From positions 62,001-126,000 of the forward strand of contig JAVVVJ010000001.1 in the NCBI GenBank assembly GCA_036652695.1: a DNA stretch of 64,000 nucleotides, written 5' to 3'. A program made the position numbers and the translations under genes. The first letter of the stretch is position 1. Each line of letters begins with the position of its first letter. This document shows positions 1 through 9,800 of the stretch, one piece after another. This stretch comes from Limiplasma sp036652695. GTDB taxonomy: Bacteria > Bacillota > Clostridia > Christensenellales > Aristaeellaceae. Below the pieces are notes generated by a model. It was not told the DNA's origin, did not search any database, and saw only the letters and a list, made by a program, of their open reading frames with translations.

Positions 1-1084
1 AATAGTTCTGGAAGGTGATGGTGGCAAGGGTCTTGGATTCGCGGAGCACCTTGACGTGCTCCTTTGCCTCGATGGCCTGATGAAGGCCGTCGCTGTAGCG
101 ACGCCCCACCATGAGGCGACCGGTGAACTCGTCCACAATGACGACCTCGCCGTCCTGCACTACGTAATCCACATCCAGCTTCATTAAAGCGTGCGCCTTA
201 AGGGCGGCAAGGATGTGGTGATATAGCTCGCCGTTGTCTAGGTCGGCAATGTTTTCCACCTGAAAGGCCTGCTGCGCCTTGCTAACGCCGCTGTCGGTTA
301 GGGAAACGGCCTTCTCTTTTTCGGCAATGGTGTAGTCCACCTCGTTTTGGAGACGGGCAACAAAGCGGTCGGCCTTCTCATATAAATCGGTGGATTTGTC
401 GCCCTGACCGGAAATGATGAGCGGCGTGCGCGCCTCATCGATGAGGATGGAGTCCACCTCGTCAACAATGGCATAGGCATGCCCGCGCTGAACCATATCA
501 CGCTCGTGAATGACCATGTTGTCGCGTAGGTAATCAAAGCCCATTTCGTTGTTGGTGCCGTAGGTGATATCGCAGGCATAAGCGGCGCGGCGCTGGAGGT
601 TGTCCATATCGTGGATGATGATGCCAACGCTTAACCCCATAAAGCGGAAGATGTTGCTCATCCACTCGCCTTGGAAACGGGCAAGGTAATCGTTGACGGT
701 TACGATGTGCACACCCTCGCCGGTGAGGGCGTTGAGGTAGGCGGGCAAGGTGGCGGTGTGGGTCTTGCCCTCGCCGGTCTTCATTTCAGCAATGCGCCCT
801 TGGTGCAGACATACGCCGCCAAGCACCTGCACGGGAAAGAGACGCTTGCCGTCCACGCGCCAAACCGCCTCGCGGCAGGCGGCAAAAGCATCCGGTAGGA
901 TGTTTTCGACGGTTTCGCCGTTTTGTAGGCGCTGCTTTAATTCCGGGGTTTTGGCTTGCAGCTGGGCATCGGTGAGGGCTTTGTATTCGGCTTCCTTGGC
1001 CAGTACGGAATCGGCAATCTTCTGTAGGCGTTTGACCTCGGTTTCATTGCTCTGACCAAACAGCTTTTTAAAAAAATCCATCAT
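1..1084 (-). CDS. secA: Preprotein translocase ATPase SecA, N-terminal part (runs off window)
   Basis: This is the motor ATPase that pushes unfolded preproteins through SecYEG. About 361 codons are visible; the C-terminal part lies left of base 1. The Walker A motif MKTGEGKT is at about residues 101-108, matching the position in Bacillus SecA. The DEAD-like motif follows as DEVDSILIDEARTP near residue 206. The last visible residues, GRRYSDGLHQAIEAKE, are also typical SecA. The coordinates use ATG at 1084, but AAGGAG (1101-1106) lies 16 nt upstream. An in-frame TTG at 1090 would have better spacing and give MGMMDFFKKLFG, so it may be the real start. A consensus promoter lies at 1149-1177. The family identity is certain. 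Confidence 0.97.
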   Translation of the reverse strand, partial: MMDFFKKLFGQSNETEVKRLQKIADSVLAKEAEYKALTDAQLQAKTPELKQRLQNGETVENILPDAFAACREAVWRVDGKRLFPVQVLGGVCLHQGRIAEMKTGEGKTHTATLPAYLNALTGEGVHIVTVNDYLARFQGEWMSNIFRFMGLSVGIIIHDMDNLQRRAAYACDITYGTNNEMGFDYLRDNMVIHERDMVQRGHAYAIVDEVDSILIDEARTPLIISGQGDKSTDLYEKADRFVARLQNEVDYTIAEKEKAVSLTDSGVSKAQQAFQVENIADLDNGELYHHILAALKAHALMKLDVDYVVQDGEVVIVDEFTGRLMVGRRYSDGLHQAIEAKEHVKVLRESKTLATITFQNY

Positions 1085-1148
1085 TCCCAAGATCGTAGGT
1101 CTCCTTACATCTGGCGATGCCGCCGCATGGTGGCATAACTCACCTTAT

Positions 1149-1177
1149 ATTATACCATGGTGCGGGAGCGCTGGCAA
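1149..1177 (-). promoter_or_regulatory. sigma-A promoter of secA
   Basis: Read on the minus strand: TTGCCA (1177-1172), a 17-bp spacer, and TATAAT (1154-1149). It is about 60 bp upstream of the secA start and correctly oriented. Confidence 0.75.
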
Positions 1178-1252
1178 GGAGCGCGTTGTTTCAAATATGT
1201 AAAAAGCTTACAGCTGTGGCCAATCGGTAAATTTCAAAGCGCACTCTGCCTT

Positions 1253-1275
1253 TTTTGCTAAAGCTGTGCTATAAT
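1253..1275 (+). promoter_or_regulatory. Probable extended -10 promoter for the VanW-family gene
   Basis: TGCTATAAT ends at 1275, an extended -10 element with a perfect TATAAT (1270-1275). The -35 region is poor. It lies 44 bp upstream of the ATG at 1319 and diverges from the secA promoter. Confidence 0.5.
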
Positions 1276-1318
1276 GAAGCCCAACCCACCCACTTTATCC
1301 CCCCGAAAGGAGTATTTT

Positions 1319-2521
1319 ATGCGTTTTTTGCAACACGCGCTCGCGCTTGTTTGCTGCTTCGCCCTTGCTTTGTCCGCCCCCTTTGCCGCTGTGGCTGAGG
1401 AGCAACCCGTTGCAACCCAAGCACAGGAGCAAGCCGATACAACGCTCACGCAGGAGCAGGTTTCCGCCGCCGTCGCCGATGGCGTGGAGGTGGAGGGCCT
1501 TGCGGATGAAACGGACGACACGGCTGATGAAGCGGACGCGGCCGGAACGGTAGCCTCCATCCAAGGGCTTGAGCCGCTTTATACCACCAGAATCAAACCC
1601 TTTACGGCGAATGGCGCAACGCTTCGCATGCGTGCGCAGCAAAGCACCAAGAGCGAAGTGACCGGCGTGCTGAATAAGAACGACGTGATCACGGTGTATG
1701 CGGTGTACCCCTCGTATGTGCTGGCGGAATGCAATGGGAGCGTAGGCTATGTGATCCGCACATGGGTAGATGAGGACATGACGCCCATTGACCCGGTGAA
1801 CACCCCGCCCTATGGCGTGCAGACGATGCAGTTTGTGGCTACGGCGATTGTGCCAGCAAAGGTGTACGCGCTGCCGACCGTCGCTTCCCAAACGATGCCG
1901 ATTGTGGTGGGCGCGGGCAGTAAGGTTTCGATTTTGGAGTTTGTGGATGGCTTCGCAAAGGTCATCTATTGGCGTAGCTATGGCTATATCGATGCGCGGC
2001 TGCTGACGGATCTGATTACGGTGTCACCCGCCAACGCACCGTTGAGCGAGGATACGCCCATCGCCGCGTTTTGTAGCTTTTTTGCGTACAACACGGGCGC
2101 GGAGGGCAACGACGGCCGCTGTAAGAACATCGTGCGTACCTGCGAGCTGATGTCGCGCGTGCTGCAACCGGGCGAATCGCTGGATTTTAACGGACAGATT
2201 GGCCCGTATAAGAAATCCAACGGCTATTTCCCCGCGCCGGTGCTTGTGAACGGCGGCAGTCAAATCGGCTCGGGCGGCGGCACCTGCCAAAGCAGTAGCA
2301 CGATGTATAACACCATTCGCCAGCTGCCGGGCATTACAATCCTCATGCGCCGCCCGCATGGCCCCGGCTGCGCACGCTACCTGCCCATGCATCAGGATGC
2401 GGCGGTGGGCAACGCCCAGCTTAACCTGATCTTCCGCAACGATTATGATTATCCCCTCCGCTTTTTGGCGGAGAGCACGGGTGAGGGCACCCTCTGTATT
2501 CAGATTTTTCGCGCGGATTGA
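1319..2521 (+). CDS. Secreted VanW-family protein with SH3b-type repeats
   Basis: A 400-residue exported protein. The start ATG at 1319 follows AAAGGAG with 7-nt spacing. Residues 1-26 form a signal peptide (MRFLQHALALVCCFALALSA). An acidic Ala/Thr/Glu/Asp-rich linker covers about residues 30-80. Two SH3b-like segments follow (about 85-145 and 160-225), each containing valine/tyrosine strand patterns. The C-terminal 170 residues carry the VanW domain core (LQPGESLDFNGQIGPY, then SGGGTCQSSSTMYN). VanW domains occur in vancomycin-resistance clusters and in many wall-associated clostridial proteins; their biochemical role is unknown. It acts outside the cell, probably on or near peptidoglycan. 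No resistance genes surround it, so a vancomycin-resistance role is not supported. Confidence 0.88.
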   Translation: MRFLQHALALVCCFALALSAPFAAVAEEQPVATQAQEQADTTLTQEQVSAAVADGVEVEGLADETDDTADEADAAGTVASIQGLEPLYTTRIKPFTANGATLRMRAQQSTKSEVTGVLNKNDVITVYAVYPSYVLAECNGSVGYVIRTWVDEDMTPIDPVNTPPYGVQTMQFVATAIVPAKVYALPTVASQTMPIVVGAGSKVSILEFVDGFAKVIYWRSYGYIDARLLTDLITVSPANAPLSEDTPIAAFCSFFAYNTGAEGNDGRCKNIVRTCELMSRVLQPGESLDFNGQIGPYKKSNGYFPAPVLVNGGSQIGSGGGTCQSSSTMYNTIRQLPGITILMRRPHGPGCARYLPMHQDAAVGNAQLNLIFRNDYDYPLRFLAESTGEGTLCIQIFRAD

Positions 2522-2549
2522 GGCGCGTAGGGCGTTCCATGCTCCCGCG

Positions 2550-2591
2550 CGTTGATCAAGCGCTCCGCAAGGCTTTGCGGATCATAACGCC
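2550..2591. other. Inverted repeat in convergent intergenic region
   Basis: A nested inverted repeat (GCGTT/AACGC outside, CCGCAA/TTGCGG inside) lies between two convergent genes. There is no U-tract, so it is at best a weak or factor-assisted terminator. Confidence 0.3.
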
Positions 2592-2601
2592 TATTCATCC
2601 G

Positions 2602-3627
2602 CTACCGTGACCCTTCGGTGACGCTCTCGCTTTGGCCTGCGCCGATCATGGAGGACACGGTGCGGACGAATTTTTTATTTTTCCAAGTGGCGAGCTTGTT
2701 GAGCATGCGGCCACGAAAAATGAGCGCCATGGTATTTCCACCATCGAGGTTCATGGCCTCCACAACACCCCGCTGGCGCATGAGGTTGGCTACAAAGGTA
2801 AGGCCGCAGCCTGCGCTGCCCTTCATGCGCCCCTGCACGGTGAGCAGTAGGTAGTGGTTGGGCGCGAGCATGCCAAGGGCTTGCCGTGGTTCCTTGGATT
2901 CGTAATACCTGCCCAGCACAAGCGGATCAATTTCCCCGTTTTGCAGCAGCACGGGGCCAAAGCAGAATACGTTGAGCGCGCCCAAAGCCAATAGCTCGTC
3001 GGCGGTGATGGTGGCGCAGGGATAGGTTTTGAGACTGCCATCGGCAAACTGCGCGAGCATGTCTAGGTTGGGCAGGCTGTGAAGGCGCTTGCGGTTGGTT
3101 TTGGTGCTCAACGCCACCCCGTTGCGGATGACGATGCCGACGCGCTGGTTGCGAAGCACGCGGTGGGCGTAGAAATCATCGGTAAAGCCAAGCACAAAAT
3201 GGTTGCGGGCGGCCAGATCAAAGGGATAGGCAAGCGATTTCCCGGGGTGCTTTGGATTGGCCTCCGCAGTTAAGAGGCGCTCATCGCCGCGCATTATAAT
3301 TTCTGTTTCGAACCATTTGAGGGGAATGCTTGCATCCGCATATTGATTGATGATCACTTGCAGGCTTGGGCTGAGGTACATCCACTGCCCGGCCTCGTCG
3401 TTCTCATAGGCGTATTCGCCCGGAGTCGCCAAGAAACCCGCCTCATCCCGCGCGGGCAGATCGGCGGGCGCAATCAGGCGCTGCCGGGGCGCGGGGTAGG
3501 GCGTGGAGGTGGGCGCGGGGGCTTTGGCGGCGAAGGCCGCGCCCGGCGTGCCATCCAAAAAAGCCGGCGCATAGCAAAGTGCTGCGCATAGCGCGAAGCA
3601 TAGTAGATTCCTCAGTGATCGCTTCAT
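2602..3627 (-). CDS. Secreted phosphodiester glycosidase family protein (NAGPA/DUF2233)
   Basis: A 341-residue exported protein with a signal peptide (MKRSLRNLLCFALCAALCYA) and a Pro/Thr-rich linker. Its C-terminal half has the features of the NAGPA family: RMKGSAGCGLTFVANLMRQ followed by EAMNLDGGNTMAL, where the NLDGG motif is the family signature. Related enzymes remove N-acetylglucosamine from phosphodiester linkages, so a role in envelope glycophosphate turnover is plausible but inferred. The ATG at 3627 is chosen because AAAGGA precedes it by 11 nt. The upstream in-frame ATG at 3639 overlaps that ribosome binding site. The gene is transcribed in the same direction as the LRR gene upstream of it. 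Confidence 0.82.
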   Translation of the reverse strand: MKRSLRNLLCFALCAALCYAPAFLDGTPGAAFAAKAPAPTSTPYPAPRQRLIAPADLPARDEAGFLATPGEYAYENDEAGQWMYLSPSLQVIINQYADASIPLKWFETEIIMRGDERLLTAEANPKHPGKSLAYPFDLAARNHFVLGFTDDFYAHRVLRNQRVGIVIRNGVALSTKTNRKRLHSLPNLDMLAQFADGSLKTYPCATITADELLALGALNVFCFGPVLLQNGEIDPLVLGRYYESKEPRQALGMLAPNHYLLLTVQGRMKGSAGCGLTFVANLMRQRGVVEAMNLDGGNTMALIFRGRMLNKLATWKNKKFVRTVSSMIGAGQSESVTEGSR

Positions 3628-3674
3628 CGGCGCAACCATCCTTTTGTTTTTGCTGCTGGTGCGGACGTGACCGC

Positions 3675-4721
3675 TTAGATTCCGCGAAAGGCTTCGTAAC
3701 TGCCGGTGGTGAACATATGCACAATTTGCAGGTAACGCGGGTGCTTCTGCCGCCAGCCCTCGGCGGTGGGGGCAATTTCACCTGCGGTGGTGTTGATGGT
3801 GCAGTTGGGCAGCGCCTGTTGAAGCGCGGCAAGCTGCTCGCTTGATATGGGGTTTTTGGAAACCCACAGCCGATCCAGCTTGGAAAGCGCCAAAAGAGGC
3901 GAAAAATCGCTCACGCTGCAAAAGGTCATGTTCAGGTCGATTAAGGAACGCAGTTCGGCAAGGGGCGTAAGATCGGTAACTGGGTTTTTGAATATTTCTA
4001 AATATTCTAGCGAGTGGAGCTGCGCAATGGGGGAGAGGTCAGTGATCTGGTTATCGGCCAAAATGAGCACGCGAAGCTGCGGCAGGTCGGTTAGAAAGCT
4101 CAAGTCCGTAATGCCGTTGTGCCCGACATCCAAAGCGAGCAGGTGATCCATGTACTTTAGCGCGCGCATATCATCGGAGGTATAGCGTGTGGAATGGTAG
4201 CTGTGGCGCGTGCCAAAGGCGGTCAAGGTGTTGCGCGGGCTGTGCTTCCCAATTTTTAAATTGCAGGAGATATGCATGCCGGGACGGATGCTGGTGAGCG
4301 TTTCCAGCTGATCAAAGGTGAAGGTAGTTTGCAGGGCGGTTAGCTCCGTTACGTTGGGCAGATAGCGCAGGTTGGCGCAGAGCTGCCGAAACTGCTTTTC
4401 GGTGGTAATCTTGGTGGGGTAGAGGTTCACGCGCTGCGCGTCCCAGCTTGCTTTTTTGCCAAAAACGGAAAGCTGGTAGGTAAAGGTAATCGCTGGATAG
4501 CGCACGCTTAGAACGTTGAGCACCTCGGGGTCTACGGTTGCGGAGACAAGGTCGATGGCGGTAACGCCCGGGTGCTCATCAATGGCCGCATAGAGCCGGT
4601 CTGGCGTTTTGGCGAGCTTGGCAGGCAACGAAAGGGTTTGGGGCTGCTCCGCGCCTGCGGGCATTGCGCTTAACAGAAGCAAAGAGAGCAGTAGCGCACA
4701 TGCTCTGCGCAAACGGATCAT
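3675..4721 (-). CDS. Secreted leucine-rich-repeat protein
   Basis: A 348-residue exported protein. An N-terminal signal peptide (MIRLRRACALLLSLLLLSA) is followed by a region of about 170 residues without clear motifs. Then come four or five internalin-type 22-residue leucine-rich repeats (LDVGHNGITDLSFLTDLPQL, VLILADNQITDLSPIAQLHS and similar) at about residues 190-310. Such repeats form a solenoid for protein binding; no enzymatic motif is visible. AGGAGG is 13 nt before the ATG at 4721 and 10 nt before an in-frame TTG at 4724, so the start is uncertain by one codon. There is no LPxTG sorting motif or membrane anchor, so it is probably released or held by its partner. Confidence 0.82.
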   Translation of the reverse strand: MIRLRRACALLLSLLLLSAMPAGAEQPQTLSLPAKLAKTPDRLYAAIDEHPGVTAIDLVSATVDPEVLNVLSVRYPAITFTYQLSVFGKKASWDAQRVNLYPTKITTEKQFRQLCANLRYLPNVTELTALQTTFTFDQLETLTSIRPGMHISCNLKIGKHSPRNTLTAFGTRHSYHSTRYTSDDMRALKYMDHLLALDVGHNGITDLSFLTDLPQLRVLILADNQITDLSPIAQLHSLEYLEIFKNPVTDLTPLAELRSLIDLNMTFCSVSDFSPLLALSKLDRLWVSKNPISSEQLAALQQALPNCTINTTAGEIAPTAEGWRQKHPRYLQIVHMFTTGSYEAFRGI

Positions 4722-4822
4722 CAACGGGATCAAGCCTCCTATGTACGCATGGCAGAGCGCAAGAGTCTTTGCCGCAACGCTGCCGCTTTGCACATTTTAC
4801 CACCAAGTTGCATAATTGCAAT

Positions 4823-4862
4823 AGCGAAAACGACGCCCTCCCATATGGGAAGGCGTCGTTTG
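4823..4862 (-). terminator. Intrinsic terminator of the peptidoglycan-binding lipoprotein gene
   Basis: AAACGACGCC pairs with GGCGTCGTTT around an inner TCCCATATGGGA palindrome. On the minus strand a T-run follows directly. It begins 14 nt after the stop codon at 4876. Confidence 0.85.
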
Positions 4863-4875
4863 GGGATTGGGTAGC

Positions 4876-6612
4876 TTAAATATCGCTTGGTTTGGCGCTG
4901 CTGCTAAAGAGCACCTGCTGCGTCTGCGAACCCGCGACGCCGTCCATATCCAGCCCGTTTACCTGCTGGAAGGCCATTACGGCGCTTTCCGTGAGGCTGT
5001 CAAACTTGCCGGTGATGTTGCCATCGTAATACTTCAACTCGTACAGCGCATATTGCAGGCTTTTGACCGTTGAGCCGGTGCTGCCAACCTTGAGCTTGCT
5101 GTAGTTGCCATCCGCGGTGGCGCCGCCATAGAGCAGCCGCTGGGTGCAGGGACCCGCCATGCCTGTTACGCGAAGGCCGACCGTGCGCTGGTAGGCGCTG
5201 ACCGCCTCTGCGGTGCCGGTGCCAAAGGAGCCATCCTTCGAGCCGCTATAGAAGCCCATGTCGGAAAGGGTGGATTGCAGCACGGTGACATTGTTGTTGT
5301 TGTTTTTGGAGGAGGCGGAAAGGGTGGAGTAGCCGTTGCTGGAGGCTGTTACGCCATAGCTCTCCGGCTTGGTGCCGCCGCCGTTGTTACCGCCGTTGTT
5401 GCCACCGTTGTTGCCGCCGTCGTTGCCGCCCGCGTAGATCGCGTTCAGCGTTTCCTTGCCCGCTACGCCGTCTGCCGTAAGGCCGTTGGCGTTTTGGAAG
5501 GCGATCACTGCCGCCGTGGTGCCATCGCCGTAATCACCGTCCACGCTGCCGGTATAGTAGCCTAGGTTTTTGAGCTGGGTTTGAAGCGCGCGTACCGCGC
5601 TGCCATTCATACCCGCACGCAGAGAGCCAAGGTTGCTCACCACGGAGGAAGCCTTTTTTGCGGAGGAGGAATAGAGCTTGGTGAGGGTGGTGGGGCCGGC
5701 AATGCCATCGGCATAGATGCTGTTGCGCTTTTGGAAAGCCGTAACAGCCGCCTCGGTGGTTGCGGCAAAGTCGCCGTCTGCCGTGCCGCTCATATACCCT
5801 AGCACGATCAGGCGGTTTTGCAGGATTTTTACCTGTGCGCCGCTGGAGCCGAGCTTTAGGTACACATCCGTGCGCCCGTTGGTATAGCTGTTGGAATTGC
5901 TGTTGTTGTTGTTGCCATTGTTGGAGCCGCTGGGCTTCTTGGTGGCGGGGGTGTTGGTATTGTTCTTTTTAATGGCGTTGCTGTTGTTGACGGCGGCAAG
6001 CGTGGATTTGCCCGCTACGCCATCCGCAGTTAGGTTGTTGGCGTTTTGAAAGTCCTTTACGGCCTTCACTGTGCCAGAGCCATAGCTGCCATCCACGCTG
6101 CCTGTATAATACCCCAGATCCTTCAGGCGCTGCTGTAGCTTTTTAACCTCGCCGCCCTTGGAGCCGCTTTTGAGGGAGGTGGAGACGGCGGCGGGCTTCT
6201 TGGTGGCGGTTGCGTTGGGCGCGGGGCTTGCGGTGGTAACGCCAATGGTTGCAGCCGTGCCGGGCGCTTGGGTGGTGATGGGGGTGATGTTGCCGGGGTT
6301 ATTGGCATTGCTGGGCGGGTTGGTGGCGGTATCGTCGCCAAAGTTCCAGTTCGCCCAATCCACCTGTTGGTTATCGGTTGGCTTAGGGGTGGGGGTTTGG
6401 GTGGCGGCGGGTGTATTGGTAATGACGGACTCAAAATTCTGCCCACCGTCGGCGACGGTGAGGCCGTTGTTGTTATCCACCACACGGTCTGGCTCCATAT
6501 AGCAGCCGCTCAATGCCCAGCAGGCAAGCACGAGCAGCAATAGCAACGCTACGCGCTTGCTCATCGAGGGAAAGCCACCAAAATGCTTCGTAGCGTGTTC
6601 GCTGTGCTTCAC
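4876..6612 (-). CDS. Lipoprotein with five peptidoglycan-binding (PG_binding_1) repeats
   Basis: A 578-residue protein. The n-region is long and the hydrophobic core ends in the lipobox LSGC, so it should be lipid-anchored. A Thr/Pro/Ala-rich linker follows. Five PG_binding_1 repeats then carry the LQ-x2-L-x2-LGYYTGSVDG and AVxAFQ...ADGVAG patterns at about 150-210, 250-310, 325-390, 435-490 and 510-570. An Asn/Gly spacer separates repeats 3 and 4. These domains bind cell-wall stem peptides. No amidase, NlpC/P60 or transpeptidase domain is present. The GTG at 6612 is preferred because GGAG lies 8 nt upstream; the internal ATG at 6564 has only a weak ribosome binding site. Confidence 0.87.
   Translation of the reverse strand: MKHSEHATKHFGGFPSMSKRVALLLLLVLACWALSGCYMEPDRVVDNNNGLTVADGGQNFESVITNTPAATQTPTPKPTDNQQVDWANWNFGDDTATNPPSNANNPGNITPITTQAPGTAATIGVTTASPAPNATATKKPAAVSTSLKSGSKGGEVKKLQQRLKDLGYYTGSVDGSYGSGTVKAVKDFQNANNLTADGVAGKSTLAAVNNSNAIKKNNTNTPATKKPSGSNNGNNNNSNSNSYTNGRTDVYLKLGSSGAQVKILQNRLIVLGYMSGTADGDFAATTEAAVTAFQKRNSIYADGIAGPTTLTKLYSSSAKKASSVVSNLGSLRAGMNGSAVRALQTQLKNLGYYTGSVDGDYGDGTTAAVIAFQNANGLTADGVAGKETLNAIYAGGNDGGNNGGNNGGNNGGGTKPESYGVTASSNGYSTLSASSKNNNNNVTVLQSTLSDMGFYSGSKDGSFGTGTAEAVSAYQRTVGLRVTGMAGPCTQRLLYGGATADGNYSKLKVGSTGSTVKSLQYALYELKYYDGNITGKFDSLTESAVMAFQQVNGLDMDGVAGSQTQQVLFSSSAKPSDI
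5384..5433 (-). repeat. Short tandem repeat encoding an Asn-Gly-Gly linker
   Basis: Imperfect 12-bp units (pattern ccgccgttgtta) are repeated about four times inside the lipoprotein gene and encode NNGG units. This is a flexible spacer and a likely site of slipped-strand length change. Confidence 0.7.
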
Positions 6613-6809
6613 AATCAACACTCCATTCTTGCTTGGTTCCTCATCTGGCAAATGTTACAATCGTCTTACACTTTAACGGTTGGAATTGTCTGCCACAACA
6701 AGGCTATTGTACAGGCAAATTGCGTGAAAATCAAGTAGTAATATTCGCCTGTTCATCCATAGAAACGAATTTGATACGCCTTTTGTTCCGCCAATATGAA
6801 ATGTTTTTG

Positions 6810-9800
6810 TCACATTTCATCGAAATCCCCGCAAAGGGTGGCAGCCTTGCCTAAACGGAGCGAAAAAAGAGCGCATTCCCGCACCGGGTGTGGCGTTGCG
6901 CGCGTAAGCGCCTGCCGATAGAAGCTCAGCTGGCGGCGGTAGCGCACCAGAAGCTCTTGCGCGCTTTGCACGCGATCTGTTTTGAAATCCACAAGCACCC
7001 ACGCGTTTTGCTCCAAAAAGCACAGGTCGATTACGCCTTGCAAAACCGTATCCATCGGCTCGCTCACGCGCAGGATAAAGCTCCATTCGCGCATCACGCG
7101 CTCCGCGTGCAGCGTTCGCCTGCCCAGCTCGCTTTGGAAAAATTGTGCAACCATGCGCTGGTCGCAGAGCGCCGCGTCCGTTGGGGTGAATATGCCGGTC
7201 TGCGTTAGCCGCGCGACCTCCTCGCGCAAAGTGGCTTGAAGCGCTTGCTCGTCCGGCGCGGCCATGCGCACGCGCTCCAGCGCGACATGCTCCAGCAGGC
7301 GGTGCGTTTCCGTGCCGGTGAGGGCGGCGCGTTCCTCCACGGCGGGCTGCATAAAGGCGGGCAGCTCTGGCAGGGAGCTTAACAGCCTTGGGCGGGCAAG
7401 CCCCAGCGGCTGGCGCTTCACCTCGGTGGTTTCCTCCTCCTCTTGGGCGGGGGCGGCCTCCTCCAGCGCCCGGCATAGCGCGGTAACGCCTAGCTTGAGG
7501 GGTCTATGCGTCAAGGCGAGCATGGGAGCGATGGGATCCTCGCGCTCAACAGGCGTTGGTTTTCCCTTTTCCTCACCCACGGCGGGTGCTTCTTCAAAGA
7601 GCCGATCCAGCAGCGGGATGGCGAACGCATCGGGCTTGCAGACATCGGAATTGCTTGCAAGCATTGGATCACTGTGGAAAACGACCCTCCAAACCGCCTC
7701 TTTATGTGGAAAACATGTGGGAACTGTGGCAAACTGTGTACGGAGGGCTATTTTCCTCAACCGCTCTGTGGGAAAACCATCGCAGCCCCAATCCTCCACA
7801 ATGTCGTTTTCGCCAATGCTTTGGATGAGCCAGTCAAGCATGGAATGCGCGGCGCGCACGCTGAGCGCGTCTGCGCTATGATTATAGCCGTTTGAAAGCA
7901 TGGTTTCGGCATTTTCGTAGCAGAAATTGCTCTCCGGCGTGCTGCCCAGCAGCACAAGCCGGTTTTTGGCGCGCGTCATGGCAACGTACAGCACGCGCGC
8001 ACGCTCGGCACGCTCCTCTTTTTGCGTGCGAAGCTCTATTGCGCTTTGCAAAAGCGTGCCGCGCTTGGTACGGGCGCGCTCGTTTACGTAGCTTAGGCCG
8101 TAGCCAATTTCCCCGTGCGCGCTCACGAGCTTTGTGGCGCTTCGCCTGCGAAGCGCGCCGCCCATGCCCATCACATACACCACGGGAAACTCCAGCCCCT
8201 TGGATTTGTGGATGGTCATAATCCGCACCACATCCTCCCATGGGTTTATGACGGTTGGGCTTGCCCCGCCAGTGCCTTGGGTGGCGGTGACTGTTTCCAA
8301 AAAACCGCGCAAGCCATCCGCGTGACTTTTTTCATATTCTCCCGCCTGATGGCAGAGCATGCGCAGGTTCGCTTGACGAAGCTTGCCGCCCGGCTGTGCG
8401 CCGTAATGCACATACAAGCCGCTTCTGGTGAGGAAATCCCACAGGTACTCCGCTAGCGGCATGCTACTATAAAGGAAACGTTCTTGCTCCAGCATGCTCA
8501 GCACGTCGGAGCAGCGCGTGCGAAGCGCCATGTCCCGCCCCTCCCGCGCACAGGTCAGCAGCGCCGCAAAGAAGGACGCTTCTCGCTCCGGCTTGCTCAG
8601 GCGGATGCGCGAAAGCTCCGCCTCTGTCATTTCAAAAATTGGCCCGCGAAGCTCGCTCAAAAGCGCCAGATCATTCATCAGGTTATCCATGAGCATCAGG
8701 TGCTGCACAAGCTGCACAATTTCATCACTTTTTAGGCTGTCTGCGCCGTTTTCACAGTAAACGGGGATGCCCGCACGCGCAAGCTCCTCCTCCACCTTTT
8801 GCGAAACCCCCTTGCTGACCGGCAGCAAAATGGCGATATCGCGGTAATGGAGCGTGCCGCTTTCCTTCCCAGCGGCATCGTACACAGGGCAATCCTTGGT
8901 GGCTTGAATGTCCCGCGCAATGATGCCTGCCTCGGCACGCACCATGTCCACTGGCTTATGGCCGGAGCTGTTAAGCACGTGAAGCTCGGTTTGCGGGTCA
9001 CGTTCAGAGGGTGTGCCGGGGTACAGGCGCGCGTCATCGTCATAATCGATCTCGGTAATGCGGCTGTCCATTACGTGGCTGAACACGCGGTTCACCGCGT
9101 CCAGCACGCCCGTGCGGCTGCGAAAGTTGCGGTTGAGCACAATGCGGCGGCAGGGCGCATCCGCAAGCGCGGAAAAGGCTTGCTGCTTGCGCAAAAAAAG
9201 CGTCGGCTCGGCGCTTCTAAAGCGGTAAATGCTTTGCTTCACATCCCCCACGTAAAAGACGTACTGCTTTGACCCGTGCTGCGGCGCGCGCTTGAGACCG
9301 TTCAAAATGGCCTCCTGCAAGGCGCTTACATCCTGATACTCATCCACAAACAGCGCGTCAAAGAGCTGGGATTGCTGCTGACGAAGCGGCTCGTTTTGCA
9401 GCACGGAAAGCGTCATATGCTCCAGATCGTTAAAGTCAAGCACGGTGTTTTCCAGCTTGCGGGCGCTGAAATCCTTGTGGAAGTCGCACAGGAGCTTCTC
9501 TAGCCCGCGCGTGGCCGCTTGCATTTCCTTCATATCCCGCACGCCCTGCGCGCAATCGGCGGGCAGTAGCGCCTTTAGCTCCTTGACCATGCCCTTGTAG
9601 CGTTCGCGCTCGTCCTTAAAGGCCTGCGCAAGCTTCGCCTCCTGCTCCACATCGGGCTTAAAACGCGCGAGGGTCACAAACTTAATGGCTCCAAGCGTAT
9701 TGCCAAGCTGCGTAAGACCCGCTTCGCACGCTTTTGAAAGCTCGTTAATCGTTTCACCATCGCTGCGAAGGGTTGCAAGGTACGGCTGGGGAAAAGCGGC

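Noticed and set aside
1319..2521. VanW-family gene as evidence of glycopeptide resistance
   Set aside because: No vanS/R, vanH, ligase or vanX gene is present. VanW domains are common in ordinary clostridial wall proteins.
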